Shown: piece by piece, positions 16,657-25,937 of the stretch
How the letters are laid out: each line of letters begins with the position of its first letter
Position numbering within the stretch: position 1 is the stretch's first letter
Source of the DNA: Clostridia bacterium
GTDB lineage: Bacteria > Bacillota > Clostridia > Oscillospirales > Acutalibacteraceae
Assembly (NCBI GenBank): GCA_900766585.1
Contig: CAAFVV010000016.1
Span: 1 to 64,000 of the forward strand
Direction of reading: 5' to 3'
Length of the DNA stretch: 64,000 nucleotides
The notes under the pieces: model-generated
What the model was told of the DNA's origin: nothing
The model's database searches: none
What the model saw: only the letters and a program-made list of their open reading frames with translations
Program-made: the position numbers and the translations under genes

Positions 16657-17352
16657 TTATTGCAGCCGCGTCCCGTCGACCGAGATCACAACTGTTTGTA
16701 CCGGAATCGGCTTTTGGCTCTGCGCAAGCGCCCGCCGCACGGCGGCATCCAGTCCTCCGCAGCAGGGTACCTCCATCCGCGCTACCGTCACGCTGCGGAT
16801 GTTCCGCTCGCGGAAGATAGCGGTCAGCTTTTCGGTGTAGTCCGCATCGTCCAGCTTCGGGCAGCCGATCAGCGTAACGCGCCCGCGCATGAGCTGATCG
16901 TGCATCGACGCATAGGCAAAGGCGGTGCAGTCTGCGGCGATCAGCAGGTCTGCCCCCTCAAAGAACGGGGCGTTGACCGGCACGAGCCGCAGCTGGCACG
17001 GCCACTGCCGCAGCTGAGAGAGCGCCTCTCCGTCGACAGCGGGCGGCGCGTCCGTAACCGTAACGGCGCGCTGCCGCAGCCTTGTGCCCGGACAGCCGGT
17101 GTGCGCATGCCCTGCCGCTGCCTTGGCGGCGGCGACGGCTTGCTCGTCATACGCCGCTGCCTCGCGCTCAACAAAGGTGATCGCCCCGGTCGGGCAGGCG
17201 GGCAAACAGTCACCCAGCCCGTCGCAATAGTCCTCACGCAGCAGCACCGCCTTGCCGCCGCGCATTCCGATCGCCCCCTCGTGGCAGGCGTTCGCGCAGG
17301 CGCCGCAGCCGTTGCACAGGTCAGCGTCAATCTGTATGATCCGTCTTTTCAT
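16657..17352 (-). CDS. Ferredoxin-like 4Fe-4S protein with C-terminal cysteine domain
   Basis: A 231-residue redox protein. The N-terminus carries a complete cluster motif CNGCGACANACHEGAI and a second, CDGLGDCLPACPTGAI, where leucine replaces the second cysteine, as is usual in this particular family. The rest (about 85-231) has conserved-looking cysteines in IAADCTAF, LIGCPKLDD and MEVPCCGGL. Proteins like this often stand beside Crp/Fnr regulators and hybrid-cluster genes in anaerobes, and here a Crp/Fnr gene is divergent. A role in redox or nitrosative stress is inference. No hcp gene is present. Confidence 0.8.
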   Translation of the reverse strand: MKRRIIQIDADLCNGCGACANACHEGAIGMRGGKAVLLREDYCDGLGDCLPACPTGAITFVEREAAAYDEQAVAAAKAAAGHAHTGCPGTRLRQRAVTVTDAPPAVDGEALSQLRQWPCQLRLVPVNAPFFEGADLLIAADCTAFAYASMHDQLMRGRVTLIGCPKLDDADYTEKLTAIFRERNIRSVTVARMEVPCCGGLDAAVRRALAQSQKPIPVQTVVISVDGTRLQ

Positions 17353-17535
17353 AGTTTACCTCTTTCTTTCGCATACTATCCGTCGGCGGACGCCGTTTTG
17401 GCGCAGCCGTCCGCCGGTGTTCATTTTTCTGTCCGATCCCCCCGCTTTTTCGCTCTCACCTCCCCGTGCGCGCTCCTCTGCTCCCCTTTTCTCCCGCCCC
17501 GACTCACCTGTGCAGCCCGGCGGACGTGCGTTCTC

Positions 17536-17685
17536 GGCTTCCCTGTGCAAGGGAGCTGTCAGCCGTTAGGCTGACTGAGGGGTTGACGGTAGGCGTGAAA
17601 ACGCATATGCACCCCGGTTTGGCAGCGCAAAACAACCCCTCCGGCTTTGCTGATGCAAACCCACCTCCCCTTACACAGGGGAGGC
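17536..17685. repeat. Composite palindromic intergenic unit
   Basis: Left half: a hairpin TCCCTGTGCAAGGGA, a hairpin CAGCCGTTAGGCTG, then GAGGGGTTG. Right half: CAACCCCTC, then the hairpin CCTCCCCTTACACAGGGGAGG (17664-17684). GAGGGGTTG and CAACCCCTC pair, so the whole forms one long branched structure. Layout and words resemble a palindromic repeat that I recall as frequent between genes of Oscillospirales genomes. It has no coding capacity. Confidence 0.65.
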
Positions 17686-17790
17686 ATGATGGACGTCCCC
17701 CACAAACAGTGCGCCTAACACACACGATCCGTGCAAAAAAGATGATTTCTCCGCCCGCCGGGAGGACTACTCGCCGAACGCCCCGCCCTT

Positions 17791-17858
17791 GGCTCCCCTG
17801 TGCAAGGGGAGCCGTCAGCCGTTAGGCTGACTGAGAAGTTGACGGTAGGCACAAAAAA
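17791..17858. repeat. Second, half copy of the palindromic unit
   Basis: Repeats the left half of 17536-17685 nearly base for base: GGCTCCCCTGTGCAAGGGGAGC hairpin, CAGCCGTTAGGCTG hairpin and GTTGACGGTAGGC. The right half is missing. It lies 114 bases upstream of the Crp/Fnr start. Confidence 0.7.
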
Positions 17859-17971
17859 CGACTTCCCAGCCCACCGACGGCTTTTTCCGTCCGATCCCCC
17901 TCGGACAGTGATCATTATAGCGGTTTTTTGCAAAAAAATCGGTGGTTAAAACCACAAAAAGGAGAAAAATC

Positions 17972-18652
17972 ATGTGCGTTTCACTGCCCAAAATCAGCCT
18001 GTTTTCCGGTCTGACCGAGAAGGAGCTGACACAGCTGCCCGACTGTCTGCCCTGCGCGGTGCGACAATACAAAAAGGGTGCCGTCATCCTCGCCGAGGGC
18101 GACCGGACACAGGAGGCGGGCGTGGTGCTGTCCGGGCGGGTGCTGATCGGGCAAAACGACGCGTGGGGCAACCACACCGTCATCGGCACCGCCGGGGTCG
18201 GCGACATCTTTGCCGAGGCCTATGCCTGCCTGCCGCAGGAACGCCTGACCGTCTGCGTCACCGCCGCCGAGGACGCCCGCGTGCTGTTTTTGCGGCTGTC
18301 CGAGCTGCTGACGCCGGAGGCCGCTGCCTGTCCCCTCCGCGGGCGGCTGCTCGTCAATCTGCTCACCCTCTGCGCGGGGAAAAACCTCCGCCTCACCCGC
18401 CGTATTCAGCACACCTCGCCCAAAACCATCCGCGGGCGGCTGCTGTCCTATCTCTCGGAATGCCGCACCCGCGCGGGAGCGGACAGCTTTTCCCTGCCGT
18501 TTGATCGTCAGCAGCTCGCCGATCACCTCGGCGTGGACCGCAGCGCGCTGAGCAAGGAGCTGTCGAAAATGCAGAAGGAGGGTCTGCTGCAATTCCGCAA
18601 GAACCGCTTTACATTGAGCGGTGCGGTGCAGCTGCCCGATACGTCCGCCTGA
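17972..18652 (+). CDS. Crp/Fnr family transcription regulator
   Basis: 226 residues: an N-terminal cyclic-nucleotide-like effector domain (about 8-125, with KKGAVILAEGDRTQEAGVVL) and a C-terminal winged helix (about 150-220) with recognition region LADHLGVDRSALSKELSKM. It has cysteines at 2, 23, 27, 77, 87, 112 and 129 but no obvious FNR-type N-terminal CxxC cluster. The start at 17972 follows AAAGGAG. It is divergent from the ferredoxin-like gene, which it may control. Effector unknown. A strong terminator follows. Confidence 0.9.
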   Translation: MCVSLPKISLFSGLTEKELTQLPDCLPCAVRQYKKGAVILAEGDRTQEAGVVLSGRVLIGQNDAWGNHTVIGTAGVGDIFAEAYACLPQERLTVCVTAAEDARVLFLRLSELLTPEAAACPLRGRLLVNLLTLCAGKNLRLTRRIQHTSPKTIRGRLLSYLSECRTRAGADSFSLPFDRQQLADHLGVDRSALSKELSKMQKEGLLQFRKNRFTLSGAVQLPDTSA

Positions 18653-18668
18653 TGTGTTCTGACAAAAA

Positions 18669-18700
18669 AATTCCCCGACAACCGTCGGGGATCTTTTTGT
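18669..18700. terminator. Bidirectional terminator between the Crp/Fnr gene and engB
   Basis: CCCCGAC-AACC-GTCGGGG flanked by A and T runs on both sides, so it can stop the plus-strand regulator transcript and the minus-strand engB transcript, whose genes converge here. Confidence 0.92.
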
Positions 18701-18705
18701 CGTAT

Positions 18706-19290
18706 TCAGTCTTCCGCCGCCGTGCGGATACGTTCAAGCAGCGTCTCTGCGCCCTCGCCGGTCACGGCGGAAAAGCAGATGCACTCCGCCGCAGTGTGGG
18801 CGGCGAGCTGGGCATGCAGCGCTGCGGTACAGCGGGCGCGCTCGGTCTTGTTGAGCTTGTCCGCCTTGGTCGCCGCGATAACAAACGGGATGCCCCGCTG
18901 CTCCAAAAAGTCGATCATCTGCAGATCGTCCGCCGTGGCGGGATGGCGCAGATCCACCAGCTGCACCACGAGCCGCAGATCGCGGTCGGCGTCGAAATAG
19001 CCGCCGACCAGCTCGCTGAACCGCCGTCGCTCGGCATCCGCCACGCGGGCGTAGCCGTAGCCGGGCAGATCGACAAGCCGCAGTGTGTCCAGGCGGTAGA
19101 AATTGACCGTAATGGTTTTTCCCGGCGTGGCACTGGTGCGCGCCAGCGCCTTTCGGCGCAGAAGGCGGTTGATCAGCGAGGATTTTCCCACATTGGAGCG
19201 GCCGGAAAACGCCGCCTCGGGCAGAGTCGCCTGCGGCAGCTGCGAACAAAGCCCTGCGGACAATTCAAAAACTGCCGACTCGATCTTCAT
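18706..19290 (-). CDS. engB: Ribosome biogenesis GTP-binding protein EngB/YsxC
   Basis: GTPase required for 50S subunit maturation. The 194 residues contain G1 GRSNVGKSSLI, G2-region TSATPGKTITVNFY, G3 LVDLPGYGYA, G4 ATKADKLNK and G5 CFSAVTGEG. The start at 19290 (MKIESAVFELSAG) follows AAAGGAGGA. It is 23 bases downstream of lon, the same lon-engB order as in Bacillus, and is the end of the tig-clpP-clpX-lon-engB cluster. Confidence 0.96.
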   Translation of the reverse strand: MKIESAVFELSAGLCSQLPQATLPEAAFSGRSNVGKSSLINRLLRRKALARTSATPGKTITVNFYRLDTLRLVDLPGYGYARVADAERRRFSELVGGYFDADRDLRLVVQLVDLRHPATADDLQMIDFLEQRGIPFVIAATKADKLNKTERARCTAALHAQLAAHTAAECICFSAVTGEGAETLLERIRTAAED

Positions 19291-19313
19291 GCTGTGTCCT
19301 CCTTTGCAGCCGT

Positions 19314-21728
19314 TCACTGCGCCACGGCAGTTGCCGCGGGCTGGGGCTTTGTGCGCTTTCGCGGCACGGCAGGGCGGCTGCCCTCCACCTCCTCGGCAAA
19401 GGGATCGCGCACCAGCGCCGCGGTCAGCACCGTGTCGAGCTGACGCACCGGCACAAACCGGACGTTCGCCTTGACTGCGTCGTCCACCTCATACAGATCC
19501 GGCTCGTTCTCCCACGGAATCAGCACGGTGTTCACGTGGTGGGTATACGCCGCCATGGATTTTTCCCGCAGGCCGCCGATCGGCAGCACCCGCCCGAGCA
19601 GGGAGATCTCGCCCGTCATCGCGACGTTGCCGCGCGCGGCAATGCCGGTCAGCGCCGAGACCAGCGCCGTCGCCATGGTCACGCCCGCCGAGGGGCCGTC
19701 CTTCGGCACTGCGCCCTCCGGCGCATGGATATGGATGTCCCGCGTCTTGTAAAAATCAGCGGGAATATGCAGCGCCGCCGCGCGGGAACGCACATAGCTC
19801 ACCGCAAGCCGCGCCGATTCCTTCATCACGTCACCGAGCGAACCGGTCAGCTCGATCTTGCCGGTTCCCTCCAGCACCGCCACCTCGATGGGCAGCATTT
19901 CGCCGCCGACGGAGGTCCACGCCAGTCCGTTGACGACCCCCACCTCGTCCCGCAGTGACAGCGCGTCGGGCTTGAATTTGCGCGGGCCGAGAAACGGCTC
20001 GGCTGTGCGCACGGTGAGGCTTTTTTTCTCGCCGGAGGCGATGATCCTCGCCGCCTTGCGGCAGATCGAGGCAATCTGCCGTTCAAGCGAGCGCACGCCT
20101 GCCTCGCGGGTATAGCCATCGATCAGCTCACGCAGCACCTCATCCGTAAAGCGGAGCTGCGACGCCTTCAACCCGTTTTGCGCCAGCTGTTTTTTCACGA
20201 GATGCGCTCTCGCGATCGTAAACTTTTCCTCCGCCGTGTAGCTTTGCATCTCGATGACGTCCATGCGGTCGTAAAGCGGTGCAGGGATGTCCGAGGCGGA
20301 GTTGGCGGTCGTGATAAACAGCACCTGCGACAGGTCAAACGGAATCTCCACATAGTGGTCCACGAACGCATGATTCTGCGCGGAATCCAGCACCTCGAGC
20401 ATCGCCGAGGCGGGATCGCCGCGGAAGTCATGGCTCATTTTGTCGATCTCATCCAGCAATATCACGGGATTTCTGGCCCCCGCCTGCTTCACCGCCTGGA
20501 TCAGGCGGCCGGGCATCGAGCCGACATACGTCTTGCGGTGACCGCGGATATCCGATTCATCCCGCACGCCGCCGAGCGACACCCGCACATATTTGCGCCC
20601 CATCGCCTCGGCAATCGAACGGGCGATGGAGGTTTTGCCGACGCCGGGCGGGCCGACAAGGCAGATCACCTGCCCGCGCACATCCGGCTTCAGTGCCCGC
20701 ACGGCAAGCACCTCAAGCACACGCTCCTTCACCTTGTCCATGCCGCTGTGTTCGCGGTCAAGCACGCGGCGCGCCGCCGCAAGATCGTGCTTGTCGTGGG
20801 TCGTGACATTCCACGGCAGTGACAGGCAGGTGTCGAGATAGCCGCGCAGCACCGCGCCCTCCTGCGAGGCAAACGGCATTTTTGACAGGCGGTCGCACTC
20901 CTCGAGCAGCTTTTTCTCCGACTCCTCGGGCAGCGACAGCGCCCGCACGCGGCGGCGGTAGTCCTCCGCCTCTTCGACCGGATCGTCGCCCTCGCCCAGC
21001 TCCTCGGCAATCGCCTTCATCTGCTCATGCAGGTAGTATTCCTTCTGGTTGTCGTCCATCTGCTGCTGCACGCGACTGTGGATGTCCTGCTCAAGCGTCA
21101 GAATCGCCGTCTCGCGCTGCAAAAGCTGCAGCAGAAATTCCGCACGCCGCGTCACGGAGGAGGAGGTAAGCAGATGCTGCTTATCCTCCGTCTGCAGCGG
21201 CAGATTCGAGGCGATCCAGTCGGTTATGTATTCCGCGTCGCGGGCGTTCTGCACGCCGGCGACCACTTCCGCGGGCAGCTTTTGTGCCACAGCGGCATAT
21301 GCCGAAAACGCCGCACGGCATTCGCGCAAAAGCGCGGCATCCCGCAGCGGATCGCCCACCCGGCGGATCAGGCAATCCCGCACCTGTGCGCGGAAATACG
21401 GCGTTTCCTGCACGAGCTGCACCACCTTGGCGCGCCGCTGCCCCTCCACGAGGATACGCAGATTGTCGCCCGGCAGGCGCAGAACCTGCCGGATCTTCGC
21501 GACGACGCCGACACTGTACAACTGCTCGGGCGTCGGGTCATCGACCGTCATGTCCTTTTGGGCGACCAGAAACACCGTCTGGTCGCCGCCCATGGCCTCG
21601 TCGAGCGCCTGCACAGACTTCTGGCGTCCCACGTCGAAATGCACCAGCATCCCGGGAAAGACCACCAGCCCGCGCAGCGCGAGCAATGGATATTCCGCTT
21701 TCGGTAAAATTTCGTTTGTCACTTTCAT
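19314..21728 (-). CDS. lon: ATP-dependent protease Lon
   Basis: Cytosolic AAA+ protease that removes misfolded and regulatory proteins. The 804 residues comprise the N-terminal substrate domain (from YPLLALRGLVVFPGM), a coiled coil, the AAA+ module with Walker A VGPPGVGKTSIARS near 360 and Walker B VILLDEIDKM near 425, and a C-terminal protease domain with the catalytic serine in PKDGPSAGVTMATAL near 690 and its lysine partner in the following GLREKSMAA segment. Length is normal. It lies between clpX and engB. Confidence 0.97.
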   Translation of the reverse strand: MKVTNEILPKAEYPLLALRGLVVFPGMLVHFDVGRQKSVQALDEAMGGDQTVFLVAQKDMTVDDPTPEQLYSVGVVAKIRQVLRLPGDNLRILVEGQRRAKVVQLVQETPYFRAQVRDCLIRRVGDPLRDAALLRECRAAFSAYAAVAQKLPAEVVAGVQNARDAEYITDWIASNLPLQTEDKQHLLTSSSVTRRAEFLLQLLQRETAILTLEQDIHSRVQQQMDDNQKEYYLHEQMKAIAEELGEGDDPVEEAEDYRRRVRALSLPEESEKKLLEECDRLSKMPFASQEGAVLRGYLDTCLSLPWNVTTHDKHDLAAARRVLDREHSGMDKVKERVLEVLAVRALKPDVRGQVICLVGPPGVGKTSIARSIAEAMGRKYVRVSLGGVRDESDIRGHRKTYVGSMPGRLIQAVKQAGARNPVILLDEIDKMSHDFRGDPASAMLEVLDSAQNHAFVDHYVEIPFDLSQVLFITTANSASDIPAPLYDRMDVIEMQSYTAEEKFTIARAHLVKKQLAQNGLKASQLRFTDEVLRELIDGYTREAGVRSLERQIASICRKAARIIASGEKKSLTVRTAEPFLGPRKFKPDALSLRDEVGVVNGLAWTSVGGEMLPIEVAVLEGTGKIELTGSLGDVMKESARLAVSYVRSRAAALHIPADFYKTRDIHIHAPEGAVPKDGPSAGVTMATALVSALTGIAARGNVAMTGEISLLGRVLPIGGLREKSMAAYTHHVNTVLIPWENEPDLYEVDDAVKANVRFVPVRQLDTVLTAALVRDPFAEEVEGSRPAVPRKRTKPQPAATAVAQ

Positions 21729-21755
21729 TGCTTTTTCCTTTGCTGATAGAAATTA

Positions 21756-21779
21756 AGCCGGCGGCAGGCGCCGTCGGCT
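21756..21779 (-). terminator. Hairpin between clpX and lon
   Basis: On the minus strand AGCCGACGGC-GCCT-GCCGCCGGCT forms a strong stem after the clpX stop, but what follows (TAATTTC) is a poor U-tract. It may attenuate or stabilise the 3' end rather than fully terminate. Confidence 0.5.
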
Positions 21780-21793
21780 CAATACGGTCGGAA

Positions 21794-23098
<1,305 letters not shown>

Positions 23099-23125
23099 AG
23101 CGACACCTCACTTTACGGATCGAAT

Positions 23126-23719
23126 TCAGCGGTGAGCGATCACCTTGTCGATGAGCCCGTACTTCTCCGCCTCATCCGCCGTCATATAATTGTCGCGGTC
23201 GGTATCGCGCAGGATCGTATCCAGCGGCTGACCGGTCATCTCCGACAGCAGGCGGTTCATGCGGTTGCGGATAAACAGGATGTGATCCGCCTGGATCTTG
23301 ATATCGCTCGCCTGCCCCTTGGCTCCGCCCAGAGGCTGGTGGATCATGATCTCACTGTTGGGCAGCGCCATGCGCTTGCCCTTGGCGCCCGCCGCCAGCA
23401 GGAAGGAGCCCATGCTCGCCGCCATGCCGATGCAGATGGTGGACACGTCGCATTTAATAAACTGCATCGTGTCGTAAATCGCCATACCCGCGGAGATCGA
23501 ACCGCCGGGGCTGTTGATATACAGGTGGATATCCTTATCGGGATCCTGCCCCTCGAGATACAGAAGCTGCGCCACCACGAGCGACGCGGTCGCATCGTTG
23601 ACCTCATCGCACAGCATCACGATGCGGTCGTTGAGCAGACGGGAAAAAATATCATAGCTCCGCTCGCCGCGGCTGGTTTGCTCGACCACATAGGGAACGA
23701 GACTCATGTGTTCCATCAT
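23126..23719 (-). CDS. clpP: ATP-dependent Clp protease proteolytic subunit
   Basis: Serine protease that forms the tetradecameric chamber. The 197 residues carry the catalytic serine in GMAASMGSFLLAAG, histidine in MIHQPLGGAKGQ and aspartate in RDTDRDNYM. The start at 23719 (MMEHMSLVPYVVEQT) follows GGAAAGGAGC; the longer frame to 23800 has no ribosome-binding site and runs through an inverted repeat. It lies between tig and clpX. Confidence 0.97.
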   Translation of the reverse strand: MMEHMSLVPYVVEQTSRGERSYDIFSRLLNDRIVMLCDEVNDATASLVVAQLLYLEGQDPDKDIHLYINSPGGSISAGMAIYDTMQFIKCDVSTICIGMAASMGSFLLAAGAKGKRMALPNSEIMIHQPLGGAKGQASDIKIQADHILFIRNRMNRLLSEMTGQPLDTILRDTDRDNYMTADEAEKYGLIDKVIAHR

Positions 23720-23762
23720 AAAAAAGCTCCTTTCCGTCTCGGCACCGCCGGAATAAAGAGTC

Positions 23763-23825
23763 GGCTTTTCCGCCCACCGACGCTCTGCACACAGGGGCAC
23801 AAAGAGCAGTATGGGCGGAAAAGCC
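23763..23825. repeat. 14-bp perfect inverted repeat between tig and clpP
   Basis: GGCTTTTCCGCCCA (23763-23776) and TGGGCGGAAAAGCC (23812-23825) are exact reverse complements with a 35-base loop that contains a second stem GCTCT/AGAGC. It begins just after the tig stop and ends 44 bases before clpP. No U-tract follows on the minus strand, so it is not a simple terminator; it may be a processing or attenuation structure or a repeat-derived palindrome. Confidence 0.7.
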
Positions 23826-23844
23826 GCCGTTTAAGCAGACCTTT

Positions 23845-25131
23845 TTATTCTGTGACCGCCACGGCGGAATCCTTGACCAGATCCATCGCCGCACGCACCG
23901 TCAGATCCTTGGCAAGCTCTGCGGCGGGCACGAACTTCTTCACCTGCTCGACATCCATTTTGTACTGCTCCGCCATCGCGGTGTACTCCGCCTCGAGCGC
24001 CTCGTCGGAAGCCGTCAGCCCCTCAAGCGCCGCAATCTTCTCGAGCGCCAGACGCAGCTTGACCTCCCGCTCCGCCTGCGGGCGGAACGTCGCCTTGAAC
24101 GTATCCATGTCCGAGCCGGTGTACTGCAGGTACATATCCAGGCTCAGCCCCTGGGACTGGAGACGGTAGCCGAACTCCTGCACGGCCTCGTTCTGGCGGT
24201 TTGTGAACATCGCCTCGGGGATCTCACCCTTGACGCCCTCCACCAGCTGGTCGATCAGCGCGGCCTCAAATTTCTCCTGCGCGCTGCGCTCACGGGACTC
24301 GGTGAGCTTTTTGCGGCTGTCCGCCTTCAGCTCCTCCAGCGTATCGAACTCGCTGCAATCCTTGGCAAAATCGTCGTTAAGCTCCGGCAGCTCCTTCGCC
24401 TTGATCTCGTGCAGCTTGCACTTGAACACCGCAGGCTTACCCGCCAGCTCCTTCGCATGGTAATCCTCGGGGAAGGTGACGTTGACGTCGAACTCCTCCT
24501 CGGCGGACTTGCCGACGATCTGCTCCTCAAAGCCGGGGATGAACTGACCGGAGCCGAGCACCAGCGTGTGGTTCTCGCCCTTGCCGCCGTCAAACGCGAC
24601 GCCGTCCACAAAGCCCTCGAAATCAAACACGACGGTATCGCCGTCGGCGGTGGGACGTCCCTCCACCGTTACGAGGCGGGAGTTGCGGTCCTGCAGCTTC
24701 GCCATCTCGGCATCGACATCCGCATCCGTGACCGGCTCGATCTTTTTGTCCGCCTTCAGGCCCTTGTATTCCCCGACCTCGATCTCCGGCTTCACGGTGA
24801 TGACAGCCTTGAACACCAGCCCCTCGGGACCGACGGACACGACGTCCAGATCAATTTTATCCTCGACATAGTCATAGCCGGACTCTTTGATGGCAGCATC
24901 CAGCGCCGTGGGATACAGCGCGTTGACAGCGTCCTCATAAAACACACCGGTCCCGTACATTTTCTCGACAAAGCGGCGGGGCGCCTTGCCCTTGCGGAAG
25001 CCGGGGATGTTCATGCTTTTGATGTTCTTGCGGTAAGCCTTCTCGACAGCGGCCTCAAATTCCTCGGCGCCGACCTCGATCTCCAGCTCTACGCGATTGG
25101 TCTCTTTTACCTCTGCATTTTTCAAGCTCAT
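23845..25131 (-). CDS. tig: Trigger factor
   Basis: Ribosome-bound chaperone and peptidyl-prolyl isomerase that receives nascent chains. The 428 residues show the ribosome-binding signature GFRKGKAPRRFVEK near residue 40, the FKBP-type PPIase domain (about 150-245, GDTVVFDFEGFVDG) and a C-terminal chaperone domain. The start at 25131 follows TAGGAGGATC. A TATAAT with extended TGTG (25175-25170) lies upstream without a clear -35. It heads the tig-clpP-clpX-lon cluster. Confidence 0.96.
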   Translation of the reverse strand: MSLKNAEVKETNRVELEIEVGAEEFEAAVEKAYRKNIKSMNIPGFRKGKAPRRFVEKMYGTGVFYEDAVNALYPTALDAAIKESGYDYVEDKIDLDVVSVGPEGLVFKAVITVKPEIEVGEYKGLKADKKIEPVTDADVDAEMAKLQDRNSRLVTVEGRPTADGDTVVFDFEGFVDGVAFDGGKGENHTLVLGSGQFIPGFEEQIVGKSAEEEFDVNVTFPEDYHAKELAGKPAVFKCKLHEIKAKELPELNDDFAKDCSEFDTLEELKADSRKKLTESRERSAQEKFEAALIDQLVEGVKGEIPEAMFTNRQNEAVQEFGYRLQSQGLSLDMYLQYTGSDMDTFKATFRPQAEREVKLRLALEKIAALEGLTASDEALEAEYTAMAEQYKMDVEQVKKFVPAAELAKDLTVRAAMDLVKDSAVAVTE

Positions 25132-25237
25132 GTGTTCTGATCCTCCTACTGTTTTACCATACATGGCGTATTATAGCACACCGCGCGCCCGATGGCTAGC
25201 CCTTTTTTGAGAAAATACGCGGAATTTAACAAAATGT

Positions 25238-25927
25238 TCACGGGATCCGCTGCGGCATAAAGCCCACGGCATCGCCGGACAAAAGCCGCATGGTGATCCC
25301 TTCGAAATCGCCGTTTAGCGCCCGCCGGATCCCCGCGCCGTGGATATGGCCGTAATACAGGCGGGTGATGCCCTCCGCTTTGAGCACATCCACGATCTCG
25401 CGGCAGACCATGCCGCCGTATACCGGCGGATAATGGAGAAAGCAGACGGGAGAAAGCCCTGTTTCCCGCGCCGCGCGGATCGAGGTGCGCAGCCGCTCCG
25501 CCTCGCGAAGCAGCACGCGGCGGTCCGCCTCGCCCTCGGCATCGTAGAACCAGCCGCGCGTGCCGCAGACGGCATAGGTGCCGTCCACCGGATAGGCGCT
25601 GTTGTGTACGATATGCAGATCGTCGAAGCCGTGCGCAGCGAAAAACGTCTCCATCTTCTTCCGCGTTGTCCACCAGTAGTCGTGGTTGCCCTTCAGCAGC
25701 AGCTTCTGCCCCGGCAGGCTGTGCAGGAAGGAGAAGTCCGCCTCCGTCGCCGAAAGCCCCATCGCCCACGAAATATCGCCGGCTATGACAACGGTGTCCT
25801 CCGGCGACACCACGCTTCTCCAGTTTTTCTCCAGACGCGGCACATAGTCCTGCCAGCCGGAAAATACGTCCATCGGCTTATCGGCGCCGAGCGACAGGTG
25901 CAGATCGGCGATAGCCCACAGCGCCAT
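25238..25927 (-). CDS. Calcineurin-like metallophosphoesterase
   Basis: A 229-residue two-metal phosphoesterase. All the family's metal ligand motifs are seen: AIADLHLS (D-x-H) at the N-terminus, VVIAGDISWAMG, LLKGNHDYWW, FLHYPP and YYGHIHG. The substrate is unknown; similar proteins in Clostridia are annotated only as phosphohydrolases. It ends about 105 bases before tig and follows thrC by 10 bases, so it may be co-transcribed with thrC. Confidence 0.88.
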   Translation of the reverse strand: MALWAIADLHLSLGADKPMDVFSGWQDYVPRLEKNWRSVVSPEDTVVIAGDISWAMGLSATEADFSFLHSLPGQKLLLKGNHDYWWTTRKKMETFFAAHGFDDLHIVHNSAYPVDGTYAVCGTRGWFYDAEGEADRRVLLREAERLRTSIRAARETGLSPVCFLHYPPVYGGMVCREIVDVLKAEGITRLYYGHIHGAGIRRALNGDFEGITMRLLSGDAVGFMPQRIP

Positions 25928-25937
25928 AGCGACCTCC

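Larger units (their letters stand above)
17353..17971. other. 619-base divergent intergenic region with palindromic repeats
   Basis: No gene is supported. It holds, in order: a 9-bp stem (CGGCGGACG/CGTCCGCCG, 17384-17416) in the ferredoxin leader; a C-rich tract; a composite palindromic unit (17536-17685); a half copy (17791-17858); and an interrupted palindrome GTCCGA/TCGGAC (17889-17906) before the Crp/Fnr gene. A 19-base near-identical direct repeat ending GTCCGATCCCCC (17424-17442 and 17882-17900) flanks the repeat block. No FNR box TTGAT-N4-ATCAA and no consensus promoter was recognised. Confidence 0.6.

Noticed and set aside
17353..17971. FNR box TTGAT-N4-ATCAA in the divergent region
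   Set aside because: TGATCA occurs at 17909-17914, but the full palindrome with correct spacing is absent.
16491..18000. Insertion sequence with transposase
   Set aside because: Palindromic elements are present but no frame encodes a transposase.
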